Shown piece after piece: positions 35,739-45,011 of a stretch of 50,761 bases of DNA. The stretch spans positions 1 through 50,761 of the forward strand of contig JADBYK010000086.1 of NCBI GenBank assembly GCA_020403045.1. The letters run 5' to 3'. Origin of the DNA: Cytophagales bacterium (lineage in GTDB: Bacteria > Bacteroidota > Bacteroidia > Cytophagales > Cyclobacteriaceae). Numbering within the stretch: the stretch's first letter is position 1; each line of letters starts with the position of its first letter. The position numbers and the translations under genes were made by a program. A model generated the notes under the pieces. That model searched no databases. It was given only the letters and a program-made list of their open reading frames with translations, and had not been told where the DNA came from.

Positions 35739-36205
35739 GCCTTTGTTGGTGTTGCACGTGAGCAGTAGCGCGTAGGCTCACCAACAAACGAGATGAACTC
35801 GGATAACGGGCGCTTTCGCTGATTTGTTTTGATACGCGTACTGCCCGAATAAACAACGCGCGGCCGGGATGCCCCGCCTTAGCGGGATAGACTCCGGGCC
35901 TGGTGCCCACGCGCCTCGCGTGGGCACGGGAGCGAAGCGTACCCCGGAGCAGCCCAACCTTCGCTTGGTTACGGTTGGCAAGCCGAAAAGCCGCCCAAAA
36001 GAAAAATATGTCCCGCCACTCCGCCATCGTTTGTGGTCTTCACCACCCAGCGCGATGAAAGTCGCCAACACGTAAACTTGTGTTTTTATTTTTGCAAAAG
36101 GCTGGCGCCCACAGCCAGCGCGTGTGTGCAGCACCTGCCGCGGTGATCGCGAGCGCAGGCAGCCCGGGCCGCAAACGGATTTTTGCAAACCGGCAGGATT
36201 GTTCT
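35739..36205. repeat. Dispersed repeat R5 (left part, cut at the right)
   Basis: Starts with GCCTTTGTTGGTGTTGC, includes the GC-rich block with nested inverted repeats (~35860-36010) and the TTTTGCAAAAGGC block. It stops after the GCAAACCGGCAGGATTGTT segment. The GCAGAGTC hairpin and right end are missing; the next gene starts 74 bases later. Confidence 0.75.
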
Positions 36206-36278
36206 CCACTTTACGCGGGCGTGCCCGACCTTCACCACTGCCCCGCCTCACGCTTCAATTATTTTTTTCGCTAACGTA

Positions 36279-39257
36279 ATGTCCAATTTACTCGCTACTT
36301 TTATTTTTCAATTTCAACAACCTGTGCACGCCTCCGCCTCGCCTTCCTTTCAGCAACTCGCGTCTGCATTAGATGGTGAACTCTACTTCGATGACAGCGT
36401 ACAGCATCAGGCGATGAAGCGGGTTTACAGCACGGATGCCTCCGTTTATCAGGAAACCCCGCTGGCCGTAGCGCTTCCCAAATCAACCGCAGACATCCGC
36501 CAGTTGGTGACGTTCGCAGCAAAGGGCGGGCACACGCTCATTCCGCGCGCAGCCGGAACATCGCTGGCCGGCCAGGTGGTGGGCAGCGGCATCATCGTTG
36601 ACTTATCGCGCCACTTCACCCGCATCCTCGAAGTAAACCAACACGAAAAATGGGTACGCGTGCAGCCGGGCGTTATCCGCAACGACCTGAACGAATACGT
36701 GCGCCCCTTCGGGCTGATGTTCGGGCCGGAAACCTCCACCGCCAGCCGCGCCATGATTGGCGGCATGATCGGAAATAACTCCTGCGGGCTCCACTCCATC
36801 GTGTGGGGCGATACGCGCCAAAGCCTGATCTCCCTCCGGGCTGTGCTCAGCGATGGCTCCGAAGTTACCTTTGAAGATGTGCACGACACCGAACCCGCTG
36901 CCGGTCGCGCTCCGCTCGAAGCATCCATTTACCAGCGGCTGAGGCTGCTGATCACCGACCCGCAAAACCGCGATAGCATCAACACCGGCTTCCCCAAAAA
37001 AAGCATCACCCGCAGAAACTCAGGCTATGCGCTGGACGCCCTTCTCCCCATGTACGAGGCCAACACCCCCGTTAACCTCTGCAAGCTCATTGCGGGCTCC
37101 GAAGGCACGCTGTGCATGATCACCGAAGCCAAACTCAGGCTCATCGACTTGCCTCCGCCCCATGTAGCCCTCGTTAACGTGCACTGCTCCACCATGCGCG
37201 AATCGCTGCAGGCCAACCTGGTGGCGCTGGCCCACCAATGCTATGCCGCAGAGCTGATCGATGATGTGGTGCTCGACTGCACCAAAGAACATCCAACCTA
37301 CCAGGCCCACCGCGATTTTGTGGTGGGCAACCCGAAAACCATCCTGATGGTAGAATTTTACCACCACGACAAAAGCCGGTTGGATGAACATGTCGCGCAG
37401 TTTATTCACGCCCTGCAACACCAACAACTTGGCTTTGCCTACCCCGTGCTCTACAACGAGCAAACCGGTAAAGCATGGGAACTCCGAAAAGGCGCTCTCG
37501 GGCTGCTGTGGAACCTCAACGCCAACGACCAGCCGGTAAACCTCATTGAAGACTGCGCTGTGGCGCCCGAAGATTTACCCGACTACATCGAAGAAGTGGA
37601 ACAGTTGCTCAGACGCCACGGCCTGCACTACTCCATCTCTGCCCATGCCGGTGCCGGAGAACTGCACGTTACCCCCTGGATGAACCTGAAGTTGCCCGAA
37701 AGCCGCAGGCTCTTCCGCACCATCTTGCACGAAACCACCCTACTCGTAAAAAAATATAACGGCTCACTCTCGGGCGAACACGGTGACGGCCGCCTCCGGG
37801 GCGAATTTCTTCCCCTCGCCATGGGCGAAAAAAACTATGCCCTCTTCAAAATCGTCAAAGACATTTTCGATCCCCTCTCGGTTTTCAACCGCGGTAAAAT
37901 CACCGACACGCCCCCCATGGATCAATTCCTGCGCTTTGATCAGGGGCACGCCACACCCATCCCCACGGTGTTCCACTTTGCCGGGCAGGGCGACCCCTGG
38001 CAACTGGCCGAGAAATGCAGCGGCTCGGGCGATTGCCGCAAAACGCACATCACCGGAGGAACCATGTGCCCCAGCTACATGGCCACCCGCAGCGAGAGCG
38101 ACTCCACGCGCGCACGCGCCAACATGCTGCGCCACTTCTACAACCCGCCTCCGCAGCCGCACCCTTCATCTTCCCTGCTGGAAGAAACCCACGCCATCCT
38201 CGATTTGTGCCTCTCCTGCAAGGGCTGCAAAAGCGAGTGCCCCTCGGGCGTTGACGTAGGCAAAATGAAAGCCGAGTTTACCCAACACCGCTACGACAAA
38301 ACCGGAACGCCCCTGCGCAGCCGCCTTATCGGGCGTTTCGGAGAAAACATGGCCCGCGCTGCGCGCATGCCGCGCCTCTACAACGCGCTGATCAACTCCA
38401 CCGCAGGCCGCAAGCTCATCAACCACCTGCTCGGCTTCCATCCCGATCGCTCCCTGCCTGCCGTAGCCCCCGAAACGCTCACCGGCTGGTTCAAAACTCA
38501 CACGCCCAAAAAGTCATCCCGTAAGGTGTACGTATTTGCCGATGAATTCACCAACTACCTGGACGCTGCCATCGGCAAAAAACTCATCCTGCTGCTGGAA
38601 GCCCTCGGCTACGAAGTGGCCATCCCCCCGCATGCCGACAGCGCGCGGTCGCACCTGTCGAAAGGGCTGCTGCGCGAGTCGCGTGCGCTGGCCATCGAAA
38701 ACGTTGCGCGCCTGAGCAAACTCGTCAGCGACCACACACCCCTCATCGGCATCGAGCCCTCCGCCATTCTCGGCTTTCGCGATGAGTACCCCGACCTGGT
38801 GCCCGATTCCATGCGGGCAGCGGCACACCAACTCGCTGCCCGCGTTTTTCTGTTCGAAGAATGGATCGCCCGCGAGGCCGCACAAGGCCACATCACCCAG
38901 CAGCAGTTCACCCACGAGGCCAGACTCATTCGCCTCCACGGCCACTGCCATCAAAAAGCACTGGCCGGCATGGTCTCCGCAAAGAAGGCACTCGCACTTC
39001 CCAAAAATTACAGCGTGCAGCTGATCCCCTCCGGCTGCTGCGGCATGGCCGGCTCGTTTGGCTACGAGGCCGCACACTTCCACCTCTCCATGAACATTGG
39101 CGAGCTGGTGCTGTTCCCCACCGTGCGCGCACTGCCGCCAGAGGTGATCGTGGCCGCCAGCGGAACAAGCTGCCGCCACCAAATCAAAGACGGCACCGGC
39201 CGGGTGGCCCTTCACCCCATCGAAATCTTATACAACGCACTTCTTCCACAACCCTGA
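36279..39257 (+). CDS. FAD- and Fe-S-binding D-lactate dehydrogenase-like protein
   Basis: The ATG at 36279 gives 992 residues; the frame opens upstream inside R5 but without family match. Domains: FAD_binding_4 (~residues 55-230, TLIPRAAGTSLAGQVVGSG, IGNNSCG), FAD-oxidase C-terminal (~270-560, ending SGEHGDGRLRGEF), a 4Fe-4S pair (CSGSGDCRKT, CLSCKGCKSECPSG, ~590-670), and cysteine-rich CCG blocks (LHGHCHQKAL, IPSGCCGMAGSFG, ~890-935). This is the YdiJ/Dld2-like architecture, which oxidises D-lactate or D-2-hydroxyglutarate. The substrate is not fixed by sequence. Composition is much more GC-rich than the neighbours; shadow frames are therefore long on both strands. Confidence 0.88.
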   Translation: MSNLLATFIFQFQQPVHASASPSFQQLASALDGELYFDDSVQHQAMKRVYSTDASVYQETPLAVALPKSTADIRQLVTFAAKGGHTLIPRAAGTSLAGQVVGSGIIVDLSRHFTRILEVNQHEKWVRVQPGVIRNDLNEYVRPFGLMFGPETSTASRAMIGGMIGNNSCGLHSIVWGDTRQSLISLRAVLSDGSEVTFEDVHDTEPAAGRAPLEASIYQRLRLLITDPQNRDSINTGFPKKSITRRNSGYALDALLPMYEANTPVNLCKLIAGSEGTLCMITEAKLRLIDLPPPHVALVNVHCSTMRESLQANLVALAHQCYAAELIDDVVLDCTKEHPTYQAHRDFVVGNPKTILMVEFYHHDKSRLDEHVAQFIHALQHQQLGFAYPVLYNEQTGKAWELRKGALGLLWNLNANDQPVNLIEDCAVAPEDLPDYIEEVEQLLRRHGLHYSISAHAGAGELHVTPWMNLKLPESRRLFRTILHETTLLVKKYNGSLSGEHGDGRLRGEFLPLAMGEKNYALFKIVKDIFDPLSVFNRGKITDTPPMDQFLRFDQGHATPIPTVFHFAGQGDPWQLAEKCSGSGDCRKTHITGGTMCPSYMATRSESDSTRARANMLRHFYNPPPQPHPSSSLLEETHAILDLCLSCKGCKSECPSGVDVGKMKAEFTQHRYDKTGTPLRSRLIGRFGENMARAARMPRLYNALINSTAGRKLINHLLGFHPDRSLPAVAPETLTGWFKTHTPKKSSRKVYVFADEFTNYLDAAIGKKLILLLEALGYEVAIPPHADSARSHLSKGLLRESRALAIENVARLSKLVSDHTPLIGIEPSAILGFRDEYPDLVPDSMRAAAHQLAARVFLFEEWIAREAAQGHITQQQFTHEARLIRLHGHCHQKALAGMVSAKKALALPKNYSVQLIPSGCCGMAGSFGYEAAHFHLSMNIGELVLFPTVRALPPEVIVAASGTSCRHQIKDGTGRVALHPIEILYNALLPQP

Positions 39258-39266
39258 TTTTGTAAC

Positions 39267-40619
39267 ATGGCGCGAGGTACCTTCAGCAACCGACTTGGTT
39301 TTATTCTGGCAGCCGCAGGCTCGGCCGTAGGGCTCGGCAACATCTGGCGATTTCCCTACCTGGCCGGAGAAAACGGTGGCGCCATCTTTCTCCTGATCTA
39401 CCTCGCCTGCATCGTGCTCCTCTGCCTGCCCGTCATGATTGGCGAAATCACCATCGGCCGCTACTCCGGGGCCGATGCCGTAACAACGTTCGAAAAAACC
39501 GGAGGCAAAGCCTGGAAGTGGCTCGGGCTCTACGGCATCGTCACCGCAGTTTTCATCCTTTCCTTCTACTGCGTTATCTCCGGCTGGGCCCTCGAGTATT
39601 TTGTACAAATCGCCTTCGGAAACCGCCTGGCCGAATCACAGGGCGGTGGCGCCCCCGCCAGCCTGTCTGTTACCCTGCTGTACACATTCATCTTTGTGGC
39701 ACTCACCGCGTGGGTTGCCATCCGCGGCATCAACAAAGGCATCGAACTGGCCAACCGCATCCTCATGCCCGCCCTGTTCATCATCTTGTTTGGCCTCATC
39801 TTCTACAGCCTCACCCTACCCAACGCCTGGGCAGGCCTCACCTTCTACCTCGTGCCCGATTTTGGCGAACTCAAACTCCAAACCATTTTCAACGGCCTCA
39901 AACAATCCTTTTTCTCCCTCTCCCTCGGCACCGGCACCCTGCTCATCTTCGGCTCCTACCTCAGCAAAAAAGAAAACGTCATCTCCTCCTCCGTAGTCAT
40001 TGCACTGGCCGATACCAGCGTAGCCTTCCTCGCGGGCCTGATGATTTTTCCGTTTGTGTTCTCGCAAAACATGTCGCCAGCGGAAGGGCCGCCCCTCGTC
40101 TTCCTCGTGCTGCCCAAGGTATTTTTTTCGCTCGGGCCCGTGTGGGGCAAAATCATGGGCGCCCTCTTCTTTCTGCTGCTTTGCTTTGCCGCCCTCACCT
40201 CCACCATCTCCCTCATCGAAGGCCCCACCGGCTACCTCGTTGACCGCTGGAAAGCCAGCCGCAGCAAAGCCGTGCTCGCCATAGCCGCTGCCACCCTCGT
40301 GCTCAGCATCCCCAGCGTACTCAGCCAGGGCGCGTTTCCCCTCTTCAGCCACCTCGGTTTCTACCAGAGCCGCGACTTCCTCACCTTCATCTCCGACCTG
40401 TGCGACATCAGCCTCGTAGTGTGGGGCGGCCTCATGTGCGTAGTCATCTCGCAGCGGTGGACCACCGCCAAACTCGATGACGAACTCAGCCTCGGCAACA
40501 GCGGCTACCGCAGTTCGTGGTTGAAGTCCTACCTCCGCGTAACCCTCACTGTAGTTTGTCCCCTCATCCTCGCCATGCTCGTCATCCTCATCGTGTACGA
40601 TAAATTTGTAGGCCTGTAA
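39267..40619 (+). CDS. Sodium:neurotransmitter-symporter (SNF) family transporter
   Basis: 450 residues with about 11-12 membrane helices. It opens with the family signature FILAAAGSAVGLGNIWRFPYLAGENGG, which lines the sodium and substrate sites in helix 1, and has SFFSLSLGTGTLLIFGSYLS in helix 6 and SVAFLAGLMIFPFVF. Bacterial members take up amino acids or amines with sodium. It lies 9 bases after the FAD protein gene and shares its GC-rich composition; co-transcription suggests a linked import and oxidation role, but this is inference. Confidence 0.9.
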   Translation: MARGTFSNRLGFILAAAGSAVGLGNIWRFPYLAGENGGAIFLLIYLACIVLLCLPVMIGEITIGRYSGADAVTTFEKTGGKAWKWLGLYGIVTAVFILSFYCVISGWALEYFVQIAFGNRLAESQGGGAPASLSVTLLYTFIFVALTAWVAIRGINKGIELANRILMPALFIILFGLIFYSLTLPNAWAGLTFYLVPDFGELKLQTIFNGLKQSFFSLSLGTGTLLIFGSYLSKKENVISSSVVIALADTSVAFLAGLMIFPFVFSQNMSPAEGPPLVFLVLPKVFFSLGPVWGKIMGALFFLLLCFAALTSTISLIEGPTGYLVDRWKASRSKAVLAIAAATLVLSIPSVLSQGAFPLFSHLGFYQSRDFLTFISDLCDISLVVWGGLMCVVISQRWTTAKLDDELSLGNSGYRSSWLKSYLRVTLTVVCPLILAMLVILIVYDKFVGL

Positions 40620-41162
40620 CAGCGGACGGAGTGCCATAGCCGGCACAGCGCGCCACCACCTGGTAATTGATTTTTTTTGGGCGTGCCCCCGCGGCTGCGT
40701 GTTACAAAACACATATTCACCACCGATGCCCGGAAACAGCCAACACCGCACACCGGCCGCGGGGTCGCGCTGTCGGCACTCGCCACCCACCGCACCTGCC
40801 CCTGCGGGCTCACACAACTGCCTCCATCGCTCACGCGCGTGTACCGAGTTGCCAGATACTAACTGCTGGTCACGGGTCGCCATGAGTTAATGACAGGAGC
40901 ACCCACCATCTAACAACTATCAACTACCAACCAACACCTACCAACCAACAACTAACAACTAACAACTAACGACCAACAACCAACAACTAACTAGGCGCTC
41001 AGCCAGAATTAAAAAAACAGTTCCCCTGCACATACCCCGCCATTTTGGGCGGATATGTGCAACTGCGGGGGTGTTGAGGTATACAAAATATCAACAATTG
41101 TATATATTCGGGTGTTAGCAGCCATTTTAGTACGACCACTCATCGACAGACTGACAGGCTCT
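40620..41162. other. Gene-free stretch with low-complexity repeat and hairpins
   Basis: A degenerate tandem repeat of CAACTAA/CAACCAA units fills about 40909-40993. A hairpin with arms TGCACATA (41027-41034) and TATGTGCA (41054-41061) follows, then an inverted repeat TATACAA/TTGTATA (41080-41104) and TGTTAGCAGCC (41113-41123), whose reverse complement occurs at 42509-42519. The open frames here are GC-rich shadows. Confidence 0.55.
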
Positions 41163-41549
41163 CTAATGAAATATTTTATCGCTGTGTTTTTTAATATGAC
41201 TTTCACCCCAACCAAACAAAGTTTCCAAAACTGGGCGGACGGACTGACCATATTTTGACAGTGAATACTCAACCTGTGGCGGTATCGCCTCGACTACTGT
41301 TCGGACAACAATATTGTGATGCTCCAATTCTTGCAAAGAGCTAATCAACATTTTTTCGCTTATCTCTGGTATTGAACGTTTTAATTCAGAATAGCGTTTT
41401 TTGTTTTTAAATAACTCAGCAACAATTAACAGTTTCCATTTTCCACCTAAAACTTCCATAGAGCAGCGAATACCGCAATAATCTAATGGACGACCATTGA
41501 CTGTTTCAATATTTCTTGGATAAAGTGTTTTGAATTGTTTTTTCTTCAT
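41163..41549 (-). CDS. HxlR-family transcriptional regulator
   Basis: 128 residues of the HxlR winged-helix type: CGIRCSMEVLGGKWKLLIVAEL (with the conserved Cys, residues ~25-46), RYSELKRSIPEISEKMLISSLQELEHHNIV (recognition helix and wing, ~52-82), then VEYSLSKYGQSVRPVLETL. Cysteine-containing HxlR proteins often sense electrophiles. Divergent from the NmrA-like gene, which it probably controls from the 83-base gap. Confidence 0.9.
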   Translation of the reverse strand: MKKKQFKTLYPRNIETVNGRPLDYCGIRCSMEVLGGKWKLLIVAELFKNKKRYSELKRSIPEISEKMLISSLQELEHHNIVVRTVVEAIPPQVEYSLSKYGQSVRPVLETLFGWGESHIKKHSDKIFH

Positions 41550-41603
41550 ACCTACTTACTAAAATGTTAGTGCCCTACTTTTTAACAGCACAACAAATGT
41601 AAC

Positions 41604-41611
41604 TACTTTTG
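41604..41611 (+). promoter_or_regulatory. Candidate -7 box for the NmrA-like gene
   Basis: TACTTTTG fits the Bacteroidota -7 pattern and lies 21 bases before the ATG at 41633. It overlaps the alternative TTG start at 41609, which argues for the ATG. Confidence 0.5.
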
Positions 41612-41632
41612 ACAAACAAATTTTTACAAAAA

Positions 41633-42490
41633 ATGAAGAAAATAGCAATTATCGGTTCAACAGGTATGTTAGGACAACCTGTAACCAAAGCATTTATAAA
41701 CGCTGGCTTTGAAGTAAGCCTTTTAGTTCGTAATGAAGACAAAGCAAAAACTTTGTTTGGCTCAAACGTTCGCATTGTAAAAGGCGACATCAAAGATGCT
41801 GCTAGTTTAAAAGAATTATTAACTGGACAAGATGCCGTTTACCTAAATTTATCAGTTGAGCAATCAAGCGGTGTAAATGACTTTCAAGCTGAAAGAGAAG
41901 GTTTAAAGAATATTCTGCAAGTTTCTAAAGCCTCAAACATAAAACGAGTTGGCTACTTGTCCTCTTTGGTTCAGTTTTATACTGGTATGAGCTGGTGGGT
42001 TCTTGACATAAAAAAAGAAGCAGTTAAAAACATCAAACAATCGGGTCTGCATTATTCCATCTTTTATCCATCTACATTTATGGAAAGTTTCGACCAAGGT
42101 GCATATAGACAAGGCAATAGCATTAATCTTGCAGGAACATCAAAATATCTGATGTATTTAATTTCCGGTGCTGACTATGGTAAACAGGTGGTAAAAGCAT
42201 TTGAATTAGACAACGGCAACAATGAGTATGTTGTGCAAGGCCAAGACGGGTATATTGCGGACGATGCAGCAAAACTATTCGCTGACAATTATAAAAAAGC
42301 AAAAATAAAAGTTGTAAAACTTCCTTTCGGACTTTTAAAATTCTTCGGACGTTTAACAAAGAAATTTAATTATGCAGCAAATATTGTAGCCGCATTAAAT
42401 AACTATCCTGAGAAATTTGAAGCGGAAAAAACTTGGCAAGACCTGGGTAAACCGCAGACAAAATTCATTGACTACATTAAGACTACTTAA
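41633..42490 (+). CDS. NmrA-like NAD(P)-binding reductase
   Basis: 285 residues from the ATG giving MKKIAIIGSTGMLGQ. The nucleotide loop is GSTGMLG (~residues 7-13); SLVRNEDKAK and VKGDIKDAASLKELL are the second nucleotide-binding stretch, and YSIFYPSTFMESF the core after the active site. The classical YxxxK pair is absent, as in atypical SDRs, so it may be a redox sensor or quinone reductase. Divergent from HxlR. AT-rich. Similar in role and setting to the protein at 27238-28098 but only distantly related in sequence. Confidence 0.83.
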   Translation: MKKIAIIGSTGMLGQPVTKAFINAGFEVSLLVRNEDKAKTLFGSNVRIVKGDIKDAASLKELLTGQDAVYLNLSVEQSSGVNDFQAEREGLKNILQVSKASNIKRVGYLSSLVQFYTGMSWWVLDIKKEAVKNIKQSGLHYSIFYPSTFMESFDQGAYRQGNSINLAGTSKYLMYLISGADYGKQVVKAFELDNGNNEYVVQGQDGYIADDAAKLFADNYKKAKIKVVKLPFGLLKFFGRLTKKFNYAANIVAALNNYPEKFEAEKTWQDLGKPQTKFIDYIKTT

Positions 42491-42960
42491 CACCAAAAAA
42501 ATAAAAACGGCTGCTAACAGCGGTTTGGCGTAATGGCGGTTGTCGTGCTTCGTAGAAACATTTTTGCTATATTTGAAGTGTGTGCTTCGTATAAACATTT
42601 GTGGTAAAAATCCGCCACTACGCCAAGCCACAAACCGTTGCCAGCCATAGGGTCGGGACAATTTGGTTTTCAAACAAAACGGCTGACGACTTACTAACAA
42701 AGATTTTCCACGTGGACAAGTTAGCGTCTCGGTGACAACTTGGACTTTGAAAAAATAAGATTGAGACAGGTTAAAAATAATACAGCCGACCCTTCGCATT
42801 TTTAAAAAGAGTCTCCTCCGAAGCCCACCCTGTTGGCACATTTGCTTGCCGCGCAAACCCATCGCACAACCAAAGCAAGCAAAAGAGCCAACCCGACCCG
42901 CCAAAAAACGCGGAATTAAACCCTCAAAAAGCTATATTTGACCAAACTGACTATTTACTA
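42491..42960. other. Gene-free stretch with two hairpin elements before the mod gene
   Basis: Bases 42509-42652 form a long imperfect inverted repeat: GGCTGCTAACAGCGGTTTGG at one end and AAACCGTTGCCAGCC at the other, with TTGGCGTAATGGCGG facing CCGCCACTACGCCAA inside, and two GTGCTTCGTA..AAACATTTTG-like repeats in the loop. Bases 42833-42891 hold 17-base arms (TTGGCACATTTGCTTGC; right arm 42875-42891) with two mismatches. No gene supported. Confidence 0.65.
42933..42940 (+). promoter_or_regulatory. Candidate -7 box for the restriction-modification operon
   Basis: TATATTTG matches the Bacteroidota -7 pattern TAnnTTTG and lies 20 bases before the mod ATG. The -33 region shows no clear TTTG. 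Confidence 0.45.
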
Positions 42961-45000
42961 ATGAACGGTGAATCACTCAACATAAAAGAGGACAATTTAA
43001 ACAAGCTTAAGTCCGTCCTTCCTGAGGTTTTTAGCGAGGACAAGGTTGACTGGGAGAAACTTAAAGCTCACTTGGGAGATACCATTGTGATTGCCAATGA
43101 ACGATATACCCTGAATTGGGCTGGCAAATCTGATGCGTTTAAAGCTTTGCAACAACCAACCACAGCGACACTTAAACCAGCTCCCGAAGAATCCATCGAT
43201 TTTGAGACCACCGGAAATGTATTTATTGAAGGCGAGAACCTTGAGGTGCTTAAAGTATTACAAAAATCCTACTACGGAAAAGTTAAGTGCATTATTATAG
43301 ACCCGCCTTACAATACTGGCAGCGACAGTTTCATTTACCCCGACAGTTTTAAAGAGAACAAGGCCGACTACGAAAAGCGAATTGGCGATAAAGACGAAGA
43401 TGGCTACCTGATGAAGGAAGGCTACTTTAGAAAGAACAGCAAAGACAGCGGACACTTTCACAGCAATTGGTTGAGCATGATGTACCCGCGCTTGTTCTTA
43501 GCTAAAAACCTGATGCGTGACGATGGAGTAATCTTCATTCACATAGACAGCAATGAAGTTCAAAACCTCCGTTTGGTTATGAATGAGATTTTTGGCGAAG
43601 AGAACTTTATCGAATGCATAACTTGGAATAAGCGAGTCCCTAAGAATGATAAAGGTATTGGTAGCATCCATGAGTACGTTCTGATTTTTGTTAAAAACTC
43701 AATTTACAAGCACGAGTTTACAATGCAGAAAAATGGACTTGAGGAAATCGATGAATTGTTATCCAAGTTAAAAAAGAAGGAGATTCCGTTGCCGGAAGCT
43801 GAGGACGAGATTCAGAAGTTATATAATAAGAAGGGTTATGACAGAGGTATAACTTTATACAACTCATTAAATAGCGATTACCGTCTCTGGGGAAAGATAA
43901 ATATGAGTTGGCCAAATGCAAATACATTTGGACCTCGCTATGAAGTTAAACATCCTAAATCGGGTAAAGCAGTAAAAGTCCCGGACAGAGGCTGGCGCTG
44001 GAAGGAAGACACATTTAATACGGAAGCAAAAATTGTTGATGGTAAGTATCAAAGCATACTCGAATTACATGATGGCACATATATGTGCGGAAGAATTTGG
44101 TTTGACAAAGATGAAAATACCCAACCAAGTTCCATTAACTACTTAGATGAACTGGATACGCTATTGTTGCGTTCGATTATCTCACTAAAGAGTGATGGGG
44201 GAATAGAAGTCGAAAAAATATTTGAAGGTAAAAGCTATTTTTCATACCCTAAACCAACGTCACTGGCTAAAATTCTGATAAACTCTATCAAGTTGTCAGA
44301 TGATGATATTGTACTTGATTTTTTTGCAGGGTCAGGCACCAATGCGCACGCGGTTCTCGACCTTAACTCGGAGGATGGAATCAATAGAAAATTTATAATG
44401 GTTCAATTGCCAGAACCCTGTGCCGAAGACTCTGAAGCTTTCAAGGCAGGATTTAAAACTATCTCCTCCATTTCTCAAGAGCGAATCAGAAGGGTCATTA
44501 AGAGTCATGTTCAAGAAAACTTGAAACCAAAACAACTAGGAATTGACCTTGGCCAAAACGCGATTGGCTCGAAGTTAAGTAAGGAAAATAAAAAAGGTGA
44601 TTTAGGTCTTAAAGTTTTCAAACTCTCATCTTCAAATTTCAAAATCTGGCGCGGTAATGATATAACTGAAGAAAATCTCGCCACCCAGTTAGATGCATTC
44701 ACCAATCCGGTAAAAGAGGGCAGCGAAACAGACAATATGTTTTATGAACTCCTGCTAAAGGCGGGCTATCAATTGACTGATAAGGTTGATAAAAGACTTC
44801 TTTTTTATTCTGTAAAAGATAATGAGTTAATTATTGTCTTTGACAAAATGGCTTTTGAAAATGCAGAAATAATAGTTAAGGCTATCCCTAAACCAAAAAA
44901 GGTAATTACTCTTGATAACCTGTTTGCTGGTAATGACCAGTTAAAGACAAATACTGTGTTGCAAATGAAAGATGCAGGCATTGACTTTAAAACCGTTTAA
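42961..45000 (+). CDS. mod: Type III restriction-modification methyltransferase (Mod)
   Basis: A 679-residue beta-class N6-adenine methyltransferase. Catalytic motif IV IIDPPYNTGSDSF lies at ~residues 112-124 and the AdoMet motif I LDFFAGSGTNAHAVL at ~452-466, the order expected for type III Mod. A target-recognition region lies between (~200-400). The N-terminal leader KLKSVLPEVFSEDKVDWEKLKAHLG is typical. The last ~150 residues carry the Mod C-terminal interaction part. It is followed after 11 bases by Res. It would methylate one strand of an asymmetric site and supply specificity to the complex. Confidence 0.92.
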   Translation: MNGESLNIKEDNLNKLKSVLPEVFSEDKVDWEKLKAHLGDTIVIANERYTLNWAGKSDAFKALQQPTTATLKPAPEESIDFETTGNVFIEGENLEVLKVLQKSYYGKVKCIIIDPPYNTGSDSFIYPDSFKENKADYEKRIGDKDEDGYLMKEGYFRKNSKDSGHFHSNWLSMMYPRLFLAKNLMRDDGVIFIHIDSNEVQNLRLVMNEIFGEENFIECITWNKRVPKNDKGIGSIHEYVLIFVKNSIYKHEFTMQKNGLEEIDELLSKLKKKEIPLPEAEDEIQKLYNKKGYDRGITLYNSLNSDYRLWGKINMSWPNANTFGPRYEVKHPKSGKAVKVPDRGWRWKEDTFNTEAKIVDGKYQSILELHDGTYMCGRIWFDKDENTQPSSINYLDELDTLLLRSIISLKSDGGIEVEKIFEGKSYFSYPKPTSLAKILINSIKLSDDDIVLDFFAGSGTNAHAVLDLNSEDGINRKFIMVQLPEPCAEDSEAFKAGFKTISSISQERIRRVIKSHVQENLKPKQLGIDLGQNAIGSKLSKENKKGDLGLKVFKLSSSNFKIWRGNDITEENLATQLDAFTNPVKEGSETDNMFYELLLKAGYQLTDKVDKRLLFYSVKDNELIIVFDKMAFENAEIIVKAIPKPKKVITLDNLFAGNDQLKTNTVLQMKDAGIDFKTV

Positions 45001-45011
45001 AGAAACAGCCG

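Noticed and set aside
17351-36205. Classical chromosomal integron with attC sites
   Set aside because: No integrase gene is visible and the GTTGGTG/CACCAAC stems do not match the attC core patterns GTTRRRY and RYYYAAC; only the cassette-like layout is similar.
39816-40883. 355-codon minus-strand frame across the SNF transporter gene
   Set aside because: It is an Ala/Glu/Gly-rich shadow of the GC-rich transporter gene; the plus-strand product has clear family motifs and membrane helices.
40920-40993. CRISPR array at the CAACTAA repeat
   Set aside because: Units are 7-8 bases, adjoining and without spacers; no cas genes nearby.
42395-42904. 169-codon minus-strand frame between the NmrA and mod genes
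   Set aside because: It crosses both hairpin elements and the end of the NmrA gene; the sequence is not protein-like.
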